Source: VXPQ01 sp965117025
Lineage (GTDB): Bacteria; Bacteroidota; Rhodothermia; Rhodothermales; VXPQ01
NCBI GenBank assembly: GCA_965117025.1
Contig: OZ220746.1
Span: 930,001-994,000 of the forward strand
DNA length: 64,000 bases
Reading direction: 5' to 3'
This document shows, in pieces, positions 17,386-27,260 of the stretch. The translations under genes and the position numbers were made by a program. The notes beneath the pieces are model-generated. The model was given only the letters and a program-made list of their open reading frames with translations. It did not search any database and was not told where the DNA came from. Numbering within the stretch: the first letter of the stretch is position 1; each line of letters begins with the position of its first letter.

Positions 17386-20300
17386 CTATGCGCTAAGCCC
17401 CGCAATTTTCTTCAGGGCCGCGCCGAATCTCGGGTAATTGACTTTTACGCCGTCGTCGAGGTCGATCTCCACCTGCTCAGTGGCCAGCGGATACAGCACA
17501 TTGCGCTCGTACTCTTCCATTTCAGCGATCATCCTGGTGATGTTCTCGATTTCCTTCAATGCTTTGGTCTTTTCGCTCTGAGAGGCATCGGCGCTGATGC
17601 TGACCGTCTCCAGATGGTTTTTGCGGGAGGCCAATTTGGCGCGGAATTCGCGCAAGTAGTCGTTGAGCACTACGCTAACGGTGTCCGGGCGGTAGCGATG
17701 CATGTAGATCAGCGCGTTGAAGCTGCCCTTCGGGCTTGAGAACAGCCAGTAAATAGGGCGTTTCTTGTAGCGTTTCACATGATCCTTGTAAAACTCGCCG
17801 AGGAAATACGTGCGGATACTATAATTGCGCCTCCCTTTCACGTTGAGCGCCTGTTCGACGAAGCGGAGGTTTTCTTCGTAGTGAGTTTCCCCGAAAGCCA
17901 CGCGCAGGAACTTGCGGAAACGCTCGGCGATGTCGTCGGCGAACCAGTCGCCGTCCAGCATGGGGATAACGTTGTCGTCATCCGCCAGGAAACTCGGCTC
18001 AGGAACCTGTTTCAGATAATCTTCTAATGTTTCTCCCTGGTTGGCGAGGATCAATCCCGGTTTCTCCAGCGCGTAGCGACCAAACATACAGCCCACGGCA
18101 TAGGAGACCAGTTCGCGCATGGTATCGGCCAGCAGCAGCCTCTCCAGTTCCTCCTCGCTCTTATCGTCGCTGTAACGATAATGCGGGTTGCAGGTGAGGG
18201 TGATTTCCTTGGGTGAGACATCAGGGGTGAGTTCATTCTGCAAGCCGTAGGTGTCAATGAAAATGCGGTTGTTTTCTTCCTCCAGCCGTTTCATCTCCAG
18301 TGTCACCTCCTGCCAGTGGTCGCGGAGCTTCTGGTAGGTAGCCTCAAGGGTGGGTTGGCTGTAGGCCAGATTCAGGAGGGGGAGGGCTGTGAAATCCCAA
18401 GAGCGTTCATACGAATCCCAGTCTTTTCTTGCAATAGAAATACTTTTGTCTACAAGAATACCAACACTATCAATCGGAGGAGAAATATAAGGTATCTTAG
18501 CTATTTCATTATTAGTAAAATTCAGAGTGGGACACAAAATATTTAGATATATATCACTCAAACAAGAACAGAGAAAAGATAAAATCATATTGATTTCCAT
18601 TGAATTATTATTAAAACCACATCGACCAGCATCTTCAAACAAAAAACCAATTGGGCGATATCGCACAGCAAAGGTTCCAGAGCTTATCTTTGACCATGTA
18701 ATTCCACTCTTGAAATAGAAATTATCATTTCTAATAGCAGAACCCTTGAAAGCACGAATTTCGACACCATTCATCTCCCAATTAATGACTATAGAATGAT
18801 TTCCATACCACTTTCTATATGATCCGCCAGTGTGGCAAGGAAACCATCGACATTCAGATTTTTGTGCATCAATGGCATCTGTAGCCCTTGTATTCATCCG
18901 ATAATTTCCCACTTCATGCCAATGTCTCTGAAACACTGCGTTATTTCCGGTCGATAGTCCAGCTTTTAATGAAATTATGTCACCAATCGGCCTACCCTTT
19001 ATATTTGAAAAAGTGGATAAGAGTTGAGGAGAAATCCAATAAACTATAGGTTTCCCCGGGATCTTTTTGAAGTCTGCAGTCGAGGCCCGATAAAACCAGC
19101 CACAATCGGGGTTTTTGATGGCTTCAAGTGTTCGCGGTGCTTGATTTTCTGAACCTCGAAAATCGGACAGTCGTACATAGCCTCCCTTGAAATTTGGATG
19201 ATGAGCGTTTTCGATTGTAAAAGTGCAAATTGGTACCGTTGCCCCATCAAAGCCTGAATATTCCAACTGTACCAATGAGGTGATCGTTTTTTGGTTTATA
19301 AAATATTCACGCAATTTCTCATGGGTTGAAATAAACATCCAAACGAATGGTGACATAAAACCAAGTTGTCCTTTAGGCAGAGCAAATTCAACATTTCGAA
19401 CAATGAAAGCAGAAAATAGATCAGATTTTACATCTGGGTAGTTATTTTTTAGCCACATCGCCAATCGCCCATTCATATTTCTGCTTCCCATATACGGCGG
19501 ATTCGCAATCACCACATGATACTTGGGACTCAGATAATCAGCCTGTTGCAACGCTTGCAGTACCTTTTCGTGGGCCGCGCTGAGAAATAACTGCCCGGAT
19601 ACGTCTTTTCCTTCGAGCATCTGGAGCATCTCCGCTACGTCTGTAACCTCCGGCCGTATCAGCGAACCGAAATTGTCGGCTTCCTCGAATTGATGCAGGG
19701 TGGTTTGAAGTGGTACGGTGAACAGGTCGCGTCCCACAAAATCCATGTAGTCTTTCAATTCATCTCCGTCGAAACAGATTTTCTCCAGTACGCAAATATT
19801 CGGTTTGATACCTCTGCTGAAGAAACGGCGTTGCCTGGCCCGCGCCTTCATGGTCAACGCAAAAGCGGCCAGTGCCCCGGCGCGTTCGTCGATCTCGATG
19901 CCATAGAGGTTGTGCATGAGTATCTTTTCCGGAATCTCGGCAGTATCGTAACCTTCTTCTTCGTATATGGCGTAGAGTAGGTCAAAGGCATAGGTAAGCA
20001 TGTGACCGGAACCACAGGCCGGATCGCAAATCTTGATTTCTTCCGGCTTGGTGATGCGCAGAAAATTCGTTTCGGCTTGATCGGGCTTTATGTAATAGTC
20101 CATCCGCTCAACCAGTTTAGAATTGGGGCGGTTGAGCATCCATAGCCGCCCCAGCGAGTTTTCCACCAGATAGCGCACAATCCAGTGCGGGGTGAAAAGC
20201 TGGGTGGCGGCGGGAATATTTTCGGGCGTGATCTTTTGGTTCTTCCTAAGCCCCGCGAACACCTCGTCTTTCTTTTCTGAGATGTAGAACTGGTAGAGCC

Positions 20301-20910
20301 AGCCGATCACCTCGACATCCTCGCAGGTATCCGGCGTCATTGCCTCGCGGATATAAGCGAGGATGCTCTTGCCCGAAAGTAAATCGTCAGGCACCAGCAA
20401 TTCGGTATAGTCGTCGATGCGTTCGAACAGGAACGGCATGGCCCCGTGCCAGAAGTTGCAGGCGGCGACCAGCAGCAGGCGGTAGGCTTCTCCCTGGGGC
20501 TCAGGGCTGGATGCTTTGCCGTCGAGCAAAGCGAAAACCTGTCGGCGAGTTTTTTCCGGGACGATCTCTTCGTCGATATGCCCCATCTTGGCCTCGGCCA
20601 GTATTTCGGGCTGAAACTGCCCTTGGGCGGGGGACACCATGCCGATGCGATTGTAGCGGTTCACGTCCATAAACCGCAGGGCGCAGAAACGGTTGAACCA
20701 GGTGTAGGCTACCCGCTCGATGACCTGCGCCTTCCCGTAGCGCTCGATTTCCTTTTCCAGTTTTTTGACGGCTTCGATGCTTTCGCGCCGGGCAGCACTA
20801 TGTTCGGCCAGAATCCGCCCGAGTTTGGCGGAAACCTGCTCTATCAGGCTCCTGCGAGCAAATCGTGCGAATTTTTTGAGTCTGGCCGTTTCCATCGATT
20901 CAACTTCCAC
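17386..20910 (-). CDS. pglX: BREX adenine-specific DNA methyltransferase PglX (BrxX)
   Basis: 1174 residues. N6-adenine methyltransferase motifs are intact: SAM-binding DPACGSGHML (296-305), GIEIDERAGALAA (motif II region) and the catalytic NPPYMG (470-475). A large target-recognition and C-terminal spacer region follows, ending with helical EEYERNVLYPLATEQVEID. PglX methylates the non-palindromic BREX site on host DNA and gives self/non-self discrimination. Between about residue 475 and 835 (DNA 18410-19490) the base composition turns sharply AT-rich while both ends match the rest of the operon, suggesting replacement of the specificity region. The start may be the sixth codon (METARLKKF, 20895), which would avoid an 11-base overlap with the upstream gene. 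Confidence 0.95.
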   Translation of the reverse strand: MEVESMETARLKKFARFARRSLIEQVSAKLGRILAEHSAARRESIEAVKKLEKEIERYGKAQVIERVAYTWFNRFCALRFMDVNRYNRIGMVSPAQGQFQPEILAEAKMGHIDEEIVPEKTRRQVFALLDGKASSPEPQGEAYRLLLVAACNFWHGAMPFLFERIDDYTELLVPDDLLSGKSILAYIREAMTPDTCEDVEVIGWLYQFYISEKKDEVFAGLRKNQKITPENIPAATQLFTPHWIVRYLVENSLGRLWMLNRPNSKLVERMDYYIKPDQAETNFLRITKPEEIKICDPACGSGHMLTYAFDLLYAIYEEEGYDTAEIPEKILMHNLYGIEIDERAGALAAFALTMKARARQRRFFSRGIKPNICVLEKICFDGDELKDYMDFVGRDLFTVPLQTTLHQFEEADNFGSLIRPEVTDVAEMLQMLEGKDVSGQLFLSAAHEKVLQALQQADYLSPKYHVVIANPPYMGSRNMNGRLAMWLKNNYPDVKSDLFSAFIVRNVEFALPKGQLGFMSPFVWMFISTHEKLREYFINQKTITSLVQLEYSGFDGATVPICTFTIENAHHPNFKGGYVRLSDFRGSENQAPRTLEAIKNPDCGWFYRASTADFKKIPGKPIVYWISPQLLSTFSNIKGRPIGDIISLKAGLSTGNNAVFQRHWHEVGNYRMNTRATDAIDAQKSECRWFPCHTGGSYRKWYGNHSIVINWEMNGVEIRAFKGSAIRNDNFYFKSGITWSKISSGTFAVRYRPIGFLFEDAGRCGFNNNSMEINMILSFLCSCLSDIYLNILCPTLNFTNNEIAKIPYISPPIDSVGILVDKSISIARKDWDSYERSWDFTALPLLNLAYSQPTLEATYQKLRDHWQEVTLEMKRLEEENNRIFIDTYGLQNELTPDVSPKEITLTCNPHYRYSDDKSEEELERLLLADTMRELVSYAVGCMFGRYALEKPGLILANQGETLEDYLKQVPEPSFLADDDNVIPMLDGDWFADDIAERFRKFLRVAFGETHYEENLRFVEQALNVKGRRNYSIRTYFLGEFYKDHVKRYKKRPIYWLFSSPKGSFNALIYMHRYRPDTVSVVLNDYLREFRAKLASRKNHLETVSISADASQSEKTKALKEIENITRMIAEMEEYERNVLYPLATEQVEIDLDDGVKVNYPRFGAALKKIAGLSA

Positions 20911-21433
20911 CGGATACGACGGGGCGCGTAACCGGCCATTTCGGGAAGTTTTCGTTCCACTTTTCCATGTTCACGACCTGGCAGCTTGTGGCCAGGTCCC
21001 GGACCCAACGCCGCGATGCTTTGCCAACAGGTAACTCGCGTTTCAGGGACTTCTGCATCCGGCTGTTCAAGGCATTATCAAAGGTAATCAAGCAAACATA
21101 GTGAACGGGCTTTGCCACCTTCTGCTCCGCGTACCGGTAGAGGTGGGAATCCCGGAACTTGTACTTGAGGTAATTCTTCAGCCACTTGAAGCTGGCTTGC
21201 CGTGCGTTTCTTTCGTCGTCGGTCATCGCGCCAGATACGTCATACATCGATGAGTCATCGTAGTCTTTCAACTCCACGTAGACATAGGCTTCCGCAAACT
21301 CGGCGACGATGTCAACAGCTTTCATGGGCGCTCCATGAAACGTGGGCTTGGCTCTGTCCTTCTCGTCAAAGACGAACGCTTCCAGGGCATCCTCAAATCG
21401 AAATTCGAATCCGTCAGCATTCACGATTTTCAT
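20900..21433 (-). CDS. Putative PD-(D/E)XK nuclease-like protein inside the BREX operon
   Basis: 177 residues of no family I can name. VDIVAEFAEAYVYVELKDYDD gives Asp41, Glu54 and Lys56 in a D-x12-E-x-K arrangement on two predicted strands, the pattern of PD-(D/E)XK nucleases, and a following helix (ASFKWLKNYLKYKFRDSHLYRY) and strand (HYVCLITFDNAL) fit that fold. It overlaps the upstream ATPase gene by four bases and reaches the start of pglX. Not one of the canonical BREX proteins. With the ATPase it likely forms a two-protein unit. The nuclease call is inference from motif and context only; a structural or regulatory protein is possible. Confidence 0.55.
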   Translation of the reverse strand: MKIVNADGFEFRFEDALEAFVFDEKDRAKPTFHGAPMKAVDIVAEFAEAYVYVELKDYDDSSMYDVSGAMTDDERNARQASFKWLKNYLKYKFRDSHLYRYAEQKVAKPVHYVCLITFDNALNSRMQKSLKRELPVGKASRRWVRDLATSCQVVNMEKWNENFPKWPVTRPVVSGGS

Positions 21434-22494
21434 TTGCCGAGGTCTCCCATGTCGTTTTTAATTTCCTGGTCGATGAGGAAACCAAAGGCCTCGTCGATCG
21501 GGTTCGGCGCGATTTTCAAGTAGTCCTCGGTAGAGGCGGTGTGGATTTCAGATGTTTCCGGGTCGAAGTACAGGCTATGGAAGCGCACATGGTCCTCTTT
21601 GCCCGGGTCCATGAGCAGATCGAACCATTTGAGCAGCACATAGTCGTGGGTCGCCAGAATGATCTGCTGGCCGTTGCGTGACAATTCCAGTAGTATCTGC
21701 ACCAGCAGCTTCACCAGCTTAGGATTCAGGTTGGCCTCGGGCTCGTCCCAGAACAGCGGACCGCTGACGCCAGGCTGGATTGCACCGGTTTCAAGAAGGC
21801 GTGAAAGCATCCCTATCTTGCGGAAACCTTCCGCTATGGCGTTGGCGGAGTGTTCGGAAGTCCCGGTTTTAAAAGTGACCTTGCCGCCGCCATAAAAAAT
21901 GAATCGACCGCCGCAGGTTTTTTCGATTTCCTCCATGGCCCACCTGGATTTTTCATGCAGGTTTTCCGGACGGATCTCGGGGAGATCCAGCAACAGGCAC
22001 AGGTCCTGATAGGTCTGGTCGAAGGAGAGTCCGTATTTCTCGTACAGGCTGTTGAACCCTTTCATAAACGAGAGGACTTCCTTGGTGGGGATGAAAACTG
22101 CCTCGGCCCGATACCGCCCGTAGTGGGCGCGATCCTGAATGGCCAGCGCCCTGGAGTTGTTGAAAAAGGTTGCGAAGATTTGCTCTTCCTGATTGAACCG
22201 GGCAGATAGATACGCCTGGTTGGTTGCACCCTGGCGATGCATCTTGCCCAACTTGTCGTCCAGCGGCATAAAGAGACGAAGCAACTTGGCGGTCAGCGTC
22301 GCCTCGAGTTCATCCACGCTGACGACCGGCTTGCCCTGGAACAGAAGCGCACCGGGGTAAAGTCCGTAAGCCGCCTTGAGCAGGTGTGTCTTGCCTGTCC
22401 CGTTTTCGCCGATGATCACATTGATCCTGGGCGAAAAATCCAGCGAAAGGTCATTGAAGGCCGTGAAATTTCCGAGATAAAGATGTTCAATCAT
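21430..22494 (-). CDS. AAA15/OLD-like ATPase inside the BREX operon
   Basis: 354 residues of the ABC/SMC-type ATPase class: IEHLYLGNFTAFNDLSLDF opening, Walker A GENGTGKT (29-36), a long insertion (about 80-230), Walker B LFWDEPEANLNP and the switch histidine in IILATHDYVLL. This is the architecture of AAA15/AAA21 'RecF-like' ATPases that power OLD, Gabija, Septu, PARIS and similar defence systems, where a partner supplies the nuclease. Its ATG overlaps the brxC stop by four bases and its stop overlaps the next start by four, so it is fully embedded in the BREX operon. No TOPRIM domain is fused to it. Confidence 0.85.
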   Translation of the reverse strand: MIEHLYLGNFTAFNDLSLDFSPRINVIIGENGTGKTHLLKAAYGLYPGALLFQGKPVVSVDELEATLTAKLLRLFMPLDDKLGKMHRQGATNQAYLSARFNQEEQIFATFFNNSRALAIQDRAHYGRYRAEAVFIPTKEVLSFMKGFNSLYEKYGLSFDQTYQDLCLLLDLPEIRPENLHEKSRWAMEEIEKTCGGRFIFYGGGKVTFKTGTSEHSANAIAEGFRKIGMLSRLLETGAIQPGVSGPLFWDEPEANLNPKLVKLLVQILLELSRNGQQIILATHDYVLLKWFDLLMDPGKEDHVRFHSLYFDPETSEIHTASTEDYLKIAPNPIDEAFGFLIDQEIKNDMGDLGK

Positions 22495-25400
22495 ATTTGA
22501 ATCCTTTTACCCTTGCGTATTTCGTCCAGCAATGCAGCACGCATGGATTTCAGGTAGCGATCCACGTCGTCCTCGTCGGCCAGCCAGGCTTTTTCGAACG
22601 CAACCCGGAGCTCATGGCGCGACACGTATTCGGGCGATTGGGGCTCTGCGGTTTGGCCCGGCGCGGGCGCGTCGGAAGGCGCAGGCGCAGATTCAGGTTG
22701 CGTCAGTTGCGCAAGTTGTCGCGGATAGTCCTTATCCTCAAACAGGCGCACCTTGTCGCGGATGACGGCGATCAGATTTTGTCCTGCAATCCAGTCGTTA
22801 AATTCGTCGAACGGCAGGGTTATATGCTCCTGTTGTTCGCTATTCAGTTTGCCGAATTCATCCGTGTCGCAAAGACAGCTTTTGAGGTTGGTTACGGTCT
22901 CCTGTGCTTTGGCAATCTCGGCCTCCATCTCGACGCCGATTTTAGATCGTAGTACTTCGATATGCGTCTTCACCCGCTGCATGCGATCGCCCTTGAAGCA
23001 TTCCGGATTGTTCAAAAGAGCGTTCACCTGAGCAGCTTCATCGCCTTCGATATAAATCAAGTTGGGCTCTTGGATCTGGACGAACCGCCGGGCATTATCG
23101 AAGATATCTTTCTGCGACCCGCTCATGAATTTGCAGACGGGGTCGATGACGTCTTCCTTCGTAGCGAACAGCGCATCTTTCTGATGGACAAGATCGGTCA
23201 GATACCAGCTATACGGCTTGCCAATGAGTTCCTTCAACTCCTCAACCACCGGCGTTAGCGCACTCAGGAACGGATATTGAGATGCCTGGGACGCCAGTGG
23301 AACGAGTTGAGCCGTGAGGTTTCGGAGCGCGGCGCCGGTTTCCTTGCCAAGCGCTTTGGCCTCGCTGGTTTGTGGCGGGGCATCGAAGAAGTTCTCGAAA
23401 AACTCCTTGAGAGCCCGAACCTCCGACGCGGTGAATTCGATCTGAGGTTCCAGCACTGTATTGCCGTGGCCTCGGCTGTTGCGCAACGTCCGTTCAAGTT
23501 CAGTATCGTCCAGTAAGTTGCCGTCCATTCGAACCTCGACTTTGCCGCGAGCGCACAGCTTGGCCAGCGTACAAAGCACGGCAGCGTAATCCCATCCATA
23601 GGGTTTGCGGTAGAAATTCTCAAGCAGATTTTTCAACGTGGTGCGTATGCCGCCCCGATTATTGCTCTGGATGAATGCTAAAATCTCCTGCTCCGACTCG
23701 GCCAGCCCGGTATCGTCGGGTCCATACAATCCTTGCTGTGAATGATCGAGGTATTTGGCGATGTCGTTCTCGGTATAGGGGACACCACGCAACATGCGAA
23801 GATTCGGGTATGTACGGGCAACGAGTTCATGAAATCCGTACAGGAGCCGGGTTTGCGCATTTTCGGAACCTGTTTCAATCTCGGCGCCTGCTACGAATAA
23901 CTTGGCTTGGCCTATCAGGTTTTGAACGTGCTCCTGCAATTCGGCATACCGTTCCCGGTTCTGAAAGCCCTTGTCGTTCAGAATACGTTGCACTGCTTGC
24001 TGCTGTGCAATGTAGATATTCTGTCGGATGTATTTCTCCGTCTTTTTGTACATGAGAAGGTCACGTACAAGATGTTCGTCCTGGGGCATCACGATCAGCA
24101 ACTCATCCCGCCCGATGCTTTGCATTCGCAAGATGTCTTCGTCGCCCGCGTGCTCATGGAACGGGCTGGTTACATGGATGGCCAATTCGTACTCCCGTCC
24201 GTATAACCGATCATCGAGCTTTTTTGAAAACGGGTAGTCCTGGCCGTTTTCGTCGTAACGAATTTTCCGCTCCTTGACGACGCGATCGAAAACAATCTTT
24301 TCCAGCTCGCCGGTTATCTCCGACGCATCCACCTCGGTGTTCTTGATTGCCTGCTCAATGTCTTTTTCTTCGTCGGTCAGGTACTCGTAGCATTCGCCAT
24401 TGCGCTGTACATAGGTCTGTTGCTCCAAAAGCCCGAGCGCTTCTTCGATCCGCTTTTTCAAGGCAGGAAGTTCCTGATTGAAATCGTCCAGCAGCAGGAT
24501 ACGCAGGTTGCGAGGAGTTGCCTTGAATTCCTTGACGTATTTGACCAGAAACAGCGCTTTCAGCAAACGGATTGCAAAGGGATTTGCAAGATGATTTTCA
24601 GATTGAATGATGGCCCGCTGAATGCTGGATTTCAATGCGCTTCGAATGCCCCCGAACATCAGGTCGAAGGTCGCCAATTGGCCTGTTTCGCGATCTGCGA
24701 TATTGATCGCCACCTGCTGGAACACGCCGAGCATGGAACGTTCGCCCACCGAACTGTGCCTGCCCTCGAAGGCATTATGCTGAGATAGATTCTGAATGGC
24801 CGCCTGGAATAGCGCGAACTGGTAGGGGATAAACGGATAACTGCGAATGAAATGATTCCCGTCCTGGAAGTTTCGGTAGGTTTGGGAACCGTCGGCAAAA
24901 TCGAACTGGGTCTTGAAATTGTTGGACTGCTCCTCGTAAATCTTCGTGAGCATCTGAGCGCCGCCTTCGGTTTTCGTGAGCAGGCGCTTTTGAATCACCT
25001 CCGCTACGTCGGCGCTGGTTAGCTTCATGCGGTTGGCGAACCGGTCTTGTATCTTTGAGAAGTCGTTACTTTGCTGCTTGCCCATTTCGCCGACTACCGT
25101 ATCCATGTCTTCCTGGGCGGTTACGATAATCCAGGCGCGCCCCCGGCATCGGGTGGCCAGGCTTTCGGCAATAGTTTGCAGGTTGGTCATCAATTTGACG
25201 TTACCGGCGATGTACTGTCCAACCTCGTCGACAAAAAAGTTCAAACGAAAATCGGCAGATTGCCGCTCGATATAGTCATGCACTTGTTCGGCGAAATCTT
25301 CGATGGAAACGCGGTATTCACTGCGGTACTTGTCCAGTATTCCCTGTGCCGCCTCCTCCTCGACGCCGGCTGCCGCGGCATACGCTTTGGCGATATTCTC

Positions 25401-26000
25401 TGCTTCCAGCAGGGCCTGTTCCCGGCCCGTTTCCCAGGCTCTGCCCGATTCGGCCTTATAGGTGGATTTGAACTGTTGATACAGATCGCGGCTGTCGAGA
25501 TCGCGCTCGAATTGAGCAATATATCCCTGTTTACCATAGTAACCGCACATCTCGTCAAAGACCTTGACGAAAACCGTAAGCAGCGCGTCGGTCTGGTTCC
25601 CGCTGATAACATCCGCTTTTTGATCGATATTGAACAGAATGCTTTTCGACGGGATGGCGGCTGCCCTTTTAAGGTCGCCGCAGAGAATCGCGTTGTCTCG
25701 GCATTTGGATAGAAACAGGTCAATGGCCGGGGTGCCCTCTATCTGCCGGTTTTCGAGCAGGAACGCCAGCATCTTCAACAGGTGGGATTTGCCGGAACCA
25801 AAGAAACCGGACACCCAAACGCCATTGGCGCCTTGGTAATTGTTGTAAGCTTCCAGGAAAGATTCCAATCGCTTCGCAACTTCGTTGGTCAACACGTACT
25901 CGTCCATTTCCAGGCGCAAGCTGGTTTCGTCGTCAGCCTTGATGACGCCTTCAATGGGGCGGTCAACCGGCTTGTCAAAAATGGTCTTGAGCGTGGTCAT
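22491..26000 (-). CDS. brxC: BREX P-loop ATPase BrxC
   Basis: 1169 residues. N-terminal KPVDRPIEGVIKADDE and Walker A GFFGSGKS (65-72), then NFFVDEVGQYIAGN as Walker B region, are the BrxC/PglY signature; the long C-terminal part is helical with a coiled-coil-like stretch (MEAEIAKAQETVTNLKSCL) near residue 1040. BrxC is a large ATPase essential for BREX methylation and defence. It starts 11 bases after brxB and is coupled by ATGA to the embedded ATPase. Length matches type I BrxC (about 1200). Confidence 0.95.
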   Translation of the reverse strand: MTTLKTIFDKPVDRPIEGVIKADDETSLRLEMDEYVLTNEVAKRLESFLEAYNNYQGANGVWVSGFFGSGKSHLLKMLAFLLENRQIEGTPAIDLFLSKCRDNAILCGDLKRAAAIPSKSILFNIDQKADVISGNQTDALLTVFVKVFDEMCGYYGKQGYIAQFERDLDSRDLYQQFKSTYKAESGRAWETGREQALLEAENIAKAYAAAAGVEEEAAQGILDKYRSEYRVSIEDFAEQVHDYIERQSADFRLNFFVDEVGQYIAGNVKLMTNLQTIAESLATRCRGRAWIIVTAQEDMDTVVGEMGKQQSNDFSKIQDRFANRMKLTSADVAEVIQKRLLTKTEGGAQMLTKIYEEQSNNFKTQFDFADGSQTYRNFQDGNHFIRSYPFIPYQFALFQAAIQNLSQHNAFEGRHSSVGERSMLGVFQQVAINIADRETGQLATFDLMFGGIRSALKSSIQRAIIQSENHLANPFAIRLLKALFLVKYVKEFKATPRNLRILLLDDFNQELPALKKRIEEALGLLEQQTYVQRNGECYEYLTDEEKDIEQAIKNTEVDASEITGELEKIVFDRVVKERKIRYDENGQDYPFSKKLDDRLYGREYELAIHVTSPFHEHAGDEDILRMQSIGRDELLIVMPQDEHLVRDLLMYKKTEKYIRQNIYIAQQQAVQRILNDKGFQNRERYAELQEHVQNLIGQAKLFVAGAEIETGSENAQTRLLYGFHELVARTYPNLRMLRGVPYTENDIAKYLDHSQQGLYGPDDTGLAESEQEILAFIQSNNRGGIRTTLKNLLENFYRKPYGWDYAAVLCTLAKLCARGKVEVRMDGNLLDDTELERTLRNSRGHGNTVLEPQIEFTASEVRALKEFFENFFDAPPQTSEAKALGKETGAALRNLTAQLVPLASQASQYPFLSALTPVVEELKELIGKPYSWYLTDLVHQKDALFATKEDVIDPVCKFMSGSQKDIFDNARRFVQIQEPNLIYIEGDEAAQVNALLNNPECFKGDRMQRVKTHIEVLRSKIGVEMEAEIAKAQETVTNLKSCLCDTDEFGKLNSEQQEHITLPFDEFNDWIAGQNLIAVIRDKVRLFEDKDYPRQLAQLTQPESAPAPSDAPAPGQTAEPQSPEYVSRHELRVAFEKAWLADEDDVDRYLKSMRAALLDEIRKGKRIQI

Positions 26001-26011
26001 GTCTGTTTCGT

Positions 26012-26623
26012 TTATGCCTCGTAATGAAAGATGTTGAAGGCTCGGTAATACTTGTCGTCGCGCAGTCTTCCGAACAGGTCGAGCGATGCACCGGTCTCAG
26101 GGGAGTGGGTGTAGGCGCCCGGAAAAAACATAACAGTCGGTTTTTCTTTCGCTGTGCTTTGCAGATTATTCAGGACATTGTGCGAGCGGACGTAGGGGAA
26201 TACTTCGCCCACCCCGGAAAGAAAAAGAACGTCGAAATCCGTGCTTGCCATTTTGGACGCTATGGCCGGAACAAGATGCGCTTCGGGGTCCAGCACGCCT
26301 TGCAACAGTTCCTTGAGTTGTTCTTTGGATACGGATTCTTCCATCTCGAGTATCCGGTTCCAAATGTCGCGTTGTTCGAGTATCTCGATGGAGAGATCGT
26401 ACAGGTTGACATCCAGAACGCGTACGCCTTCGTGTTCGAGGCGCCTGGCGAGTTGTCCCCGATGCCGATCCATGTCAACGGATTCTTCCGGCTTGAAAGG
26501 ACAGATGAAAAAAGGCACCTCGTTGCCAAGTCCTCGCTTGTTAAGAAAACGCTCGCTTGAAATCACGGCAAGGAGATGCTCAAATCTGTCGGCCATGGAC
26601 ATTCCGGCCATATCCGTTGTCAC
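26012..26623 (-). CDS. brxB: BREX protein BrxB (DUF1788)
   Basis: 203 residues. MADRFEHLLAVISSERFL, PFFICPFKPEES, RVLDVNLYDLSIEIL, LFLSGVGEVFPYVRSHNVLNNLQ and MFFPGAYTHSP are the conserved blocks of DUF1788/BrxB, the small protein that follows brxA in type I BREX. Its biochemical role is poorly known; it is required for defence. It overlaps brxA by four bases and precedes brxC by 11. Confidence 0.95.
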   Translation of the reverse strand: MTTDMAGMSMADRFEHLLAVISSERFLNKRGLGNEVPFFICPFKPEESVDMDRHRGQLARRLEHEGVRVLDVNLYDLSIEILEQRDIWNRILEMEESVSKEQLKELLQGVLDPEAHLVPAIASKMASTDFDVLFLSGVGEVFPYVRSHNVLNNLQSTAKEKPTVMFFPGAYTHSPETGASLDLFGRLRDDKYYRAFNIFHYEA

Positions 26624-27234
26624 TGCGCTACGCCCTCCAGATCGGACTCGAAAACAGGGAAGTACAAAACATCCCGGTGCTTGCCCGAAAAGAGTGCATC
26701 CAGCAGTTCCGGGCTGAACATCGCGGCATTAATCATGTTTTTTGCAGTCAGGAGATTCGCTTCTCGAAGCATTTTGAACAACACCTGCCGCAATTTAATT
26801 TGCGTTGTCGGACTGATCTCCCTCAATTCCGCTCGCCATTCGGCCTTGCGATCGAAGAACGAATCAAAATCCTCGGGGCTCAAATCTACCTTTAGTGTAA
26901 TGTAACGATCCCGCAGTACTTCAACGGCAAAGTCAGCGATGAATCCGTAGCGACGGCAAACCGCAACCCACAGGAGATAGGCTTGCTCCTGATAGTTGGC
27001 GTCAACGAGGAATTCAATCTCTCCCCGATTCAGGGTTTTCAGTCGGGAGACAATCTCCTGACAAACGCGCTTGAGCGTATTCAGGGTTCTGCTCTGGAGC
27101 AGGTTTTCTGTAATGACCTTGTCGCGCACAGAACTCCAAGCGCCCAGATCGAGATACAGCGCGGCCAACTTCACCGATTCATGATGCAGGAGGCTCCCGG
27201 TTGTAAAGGACATGCTGTATCTGCCGTTACTCAT
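26620..27234 (-). CDS. brxA: BREX protein BrxA (DUF1819)
   Basis: 204 residues: YSMSFTTGSLLHHESVKLA opening, NLLQSRTLNTLKRVCQEIVSRL and LLTAKNMINAAMFSPELL are typical of DUF1819/BrxA, a small DNA-binding, NusB-like helical protein. It is the first gene of the operon that runs to 12368. The leader between its ATG and the next gene (27313) is only 78 bases and contains a truncated copy of the aldehyde dehydrogenase tail, so the promoter is either in that piece or upstream in the DUF1640-like genes. No operator is visible. Confidence 0.95.
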   Translation of the reverse strand: MSNGRYSMSFTTGSLLHHESVKLAALYLDLGAWSSVRDKVITENLLQSRTLNTLKRVCQEIVSRLKTLNRGEIEFLVDANYQEQAYLLWVAVCRRYGFIADFAVEVLRDRYITLKVDLSPEDFDSFFDRKAEWRAELREISPTTQIKLRQVLFKMLREANLLTAKNMINAAMFSPELLDALFSGKHRDVLYFPVFESDLEGVAQ

Positions 27235-27260
27235 CCCCCCGCTTCGTCCTTCTTGAATTT

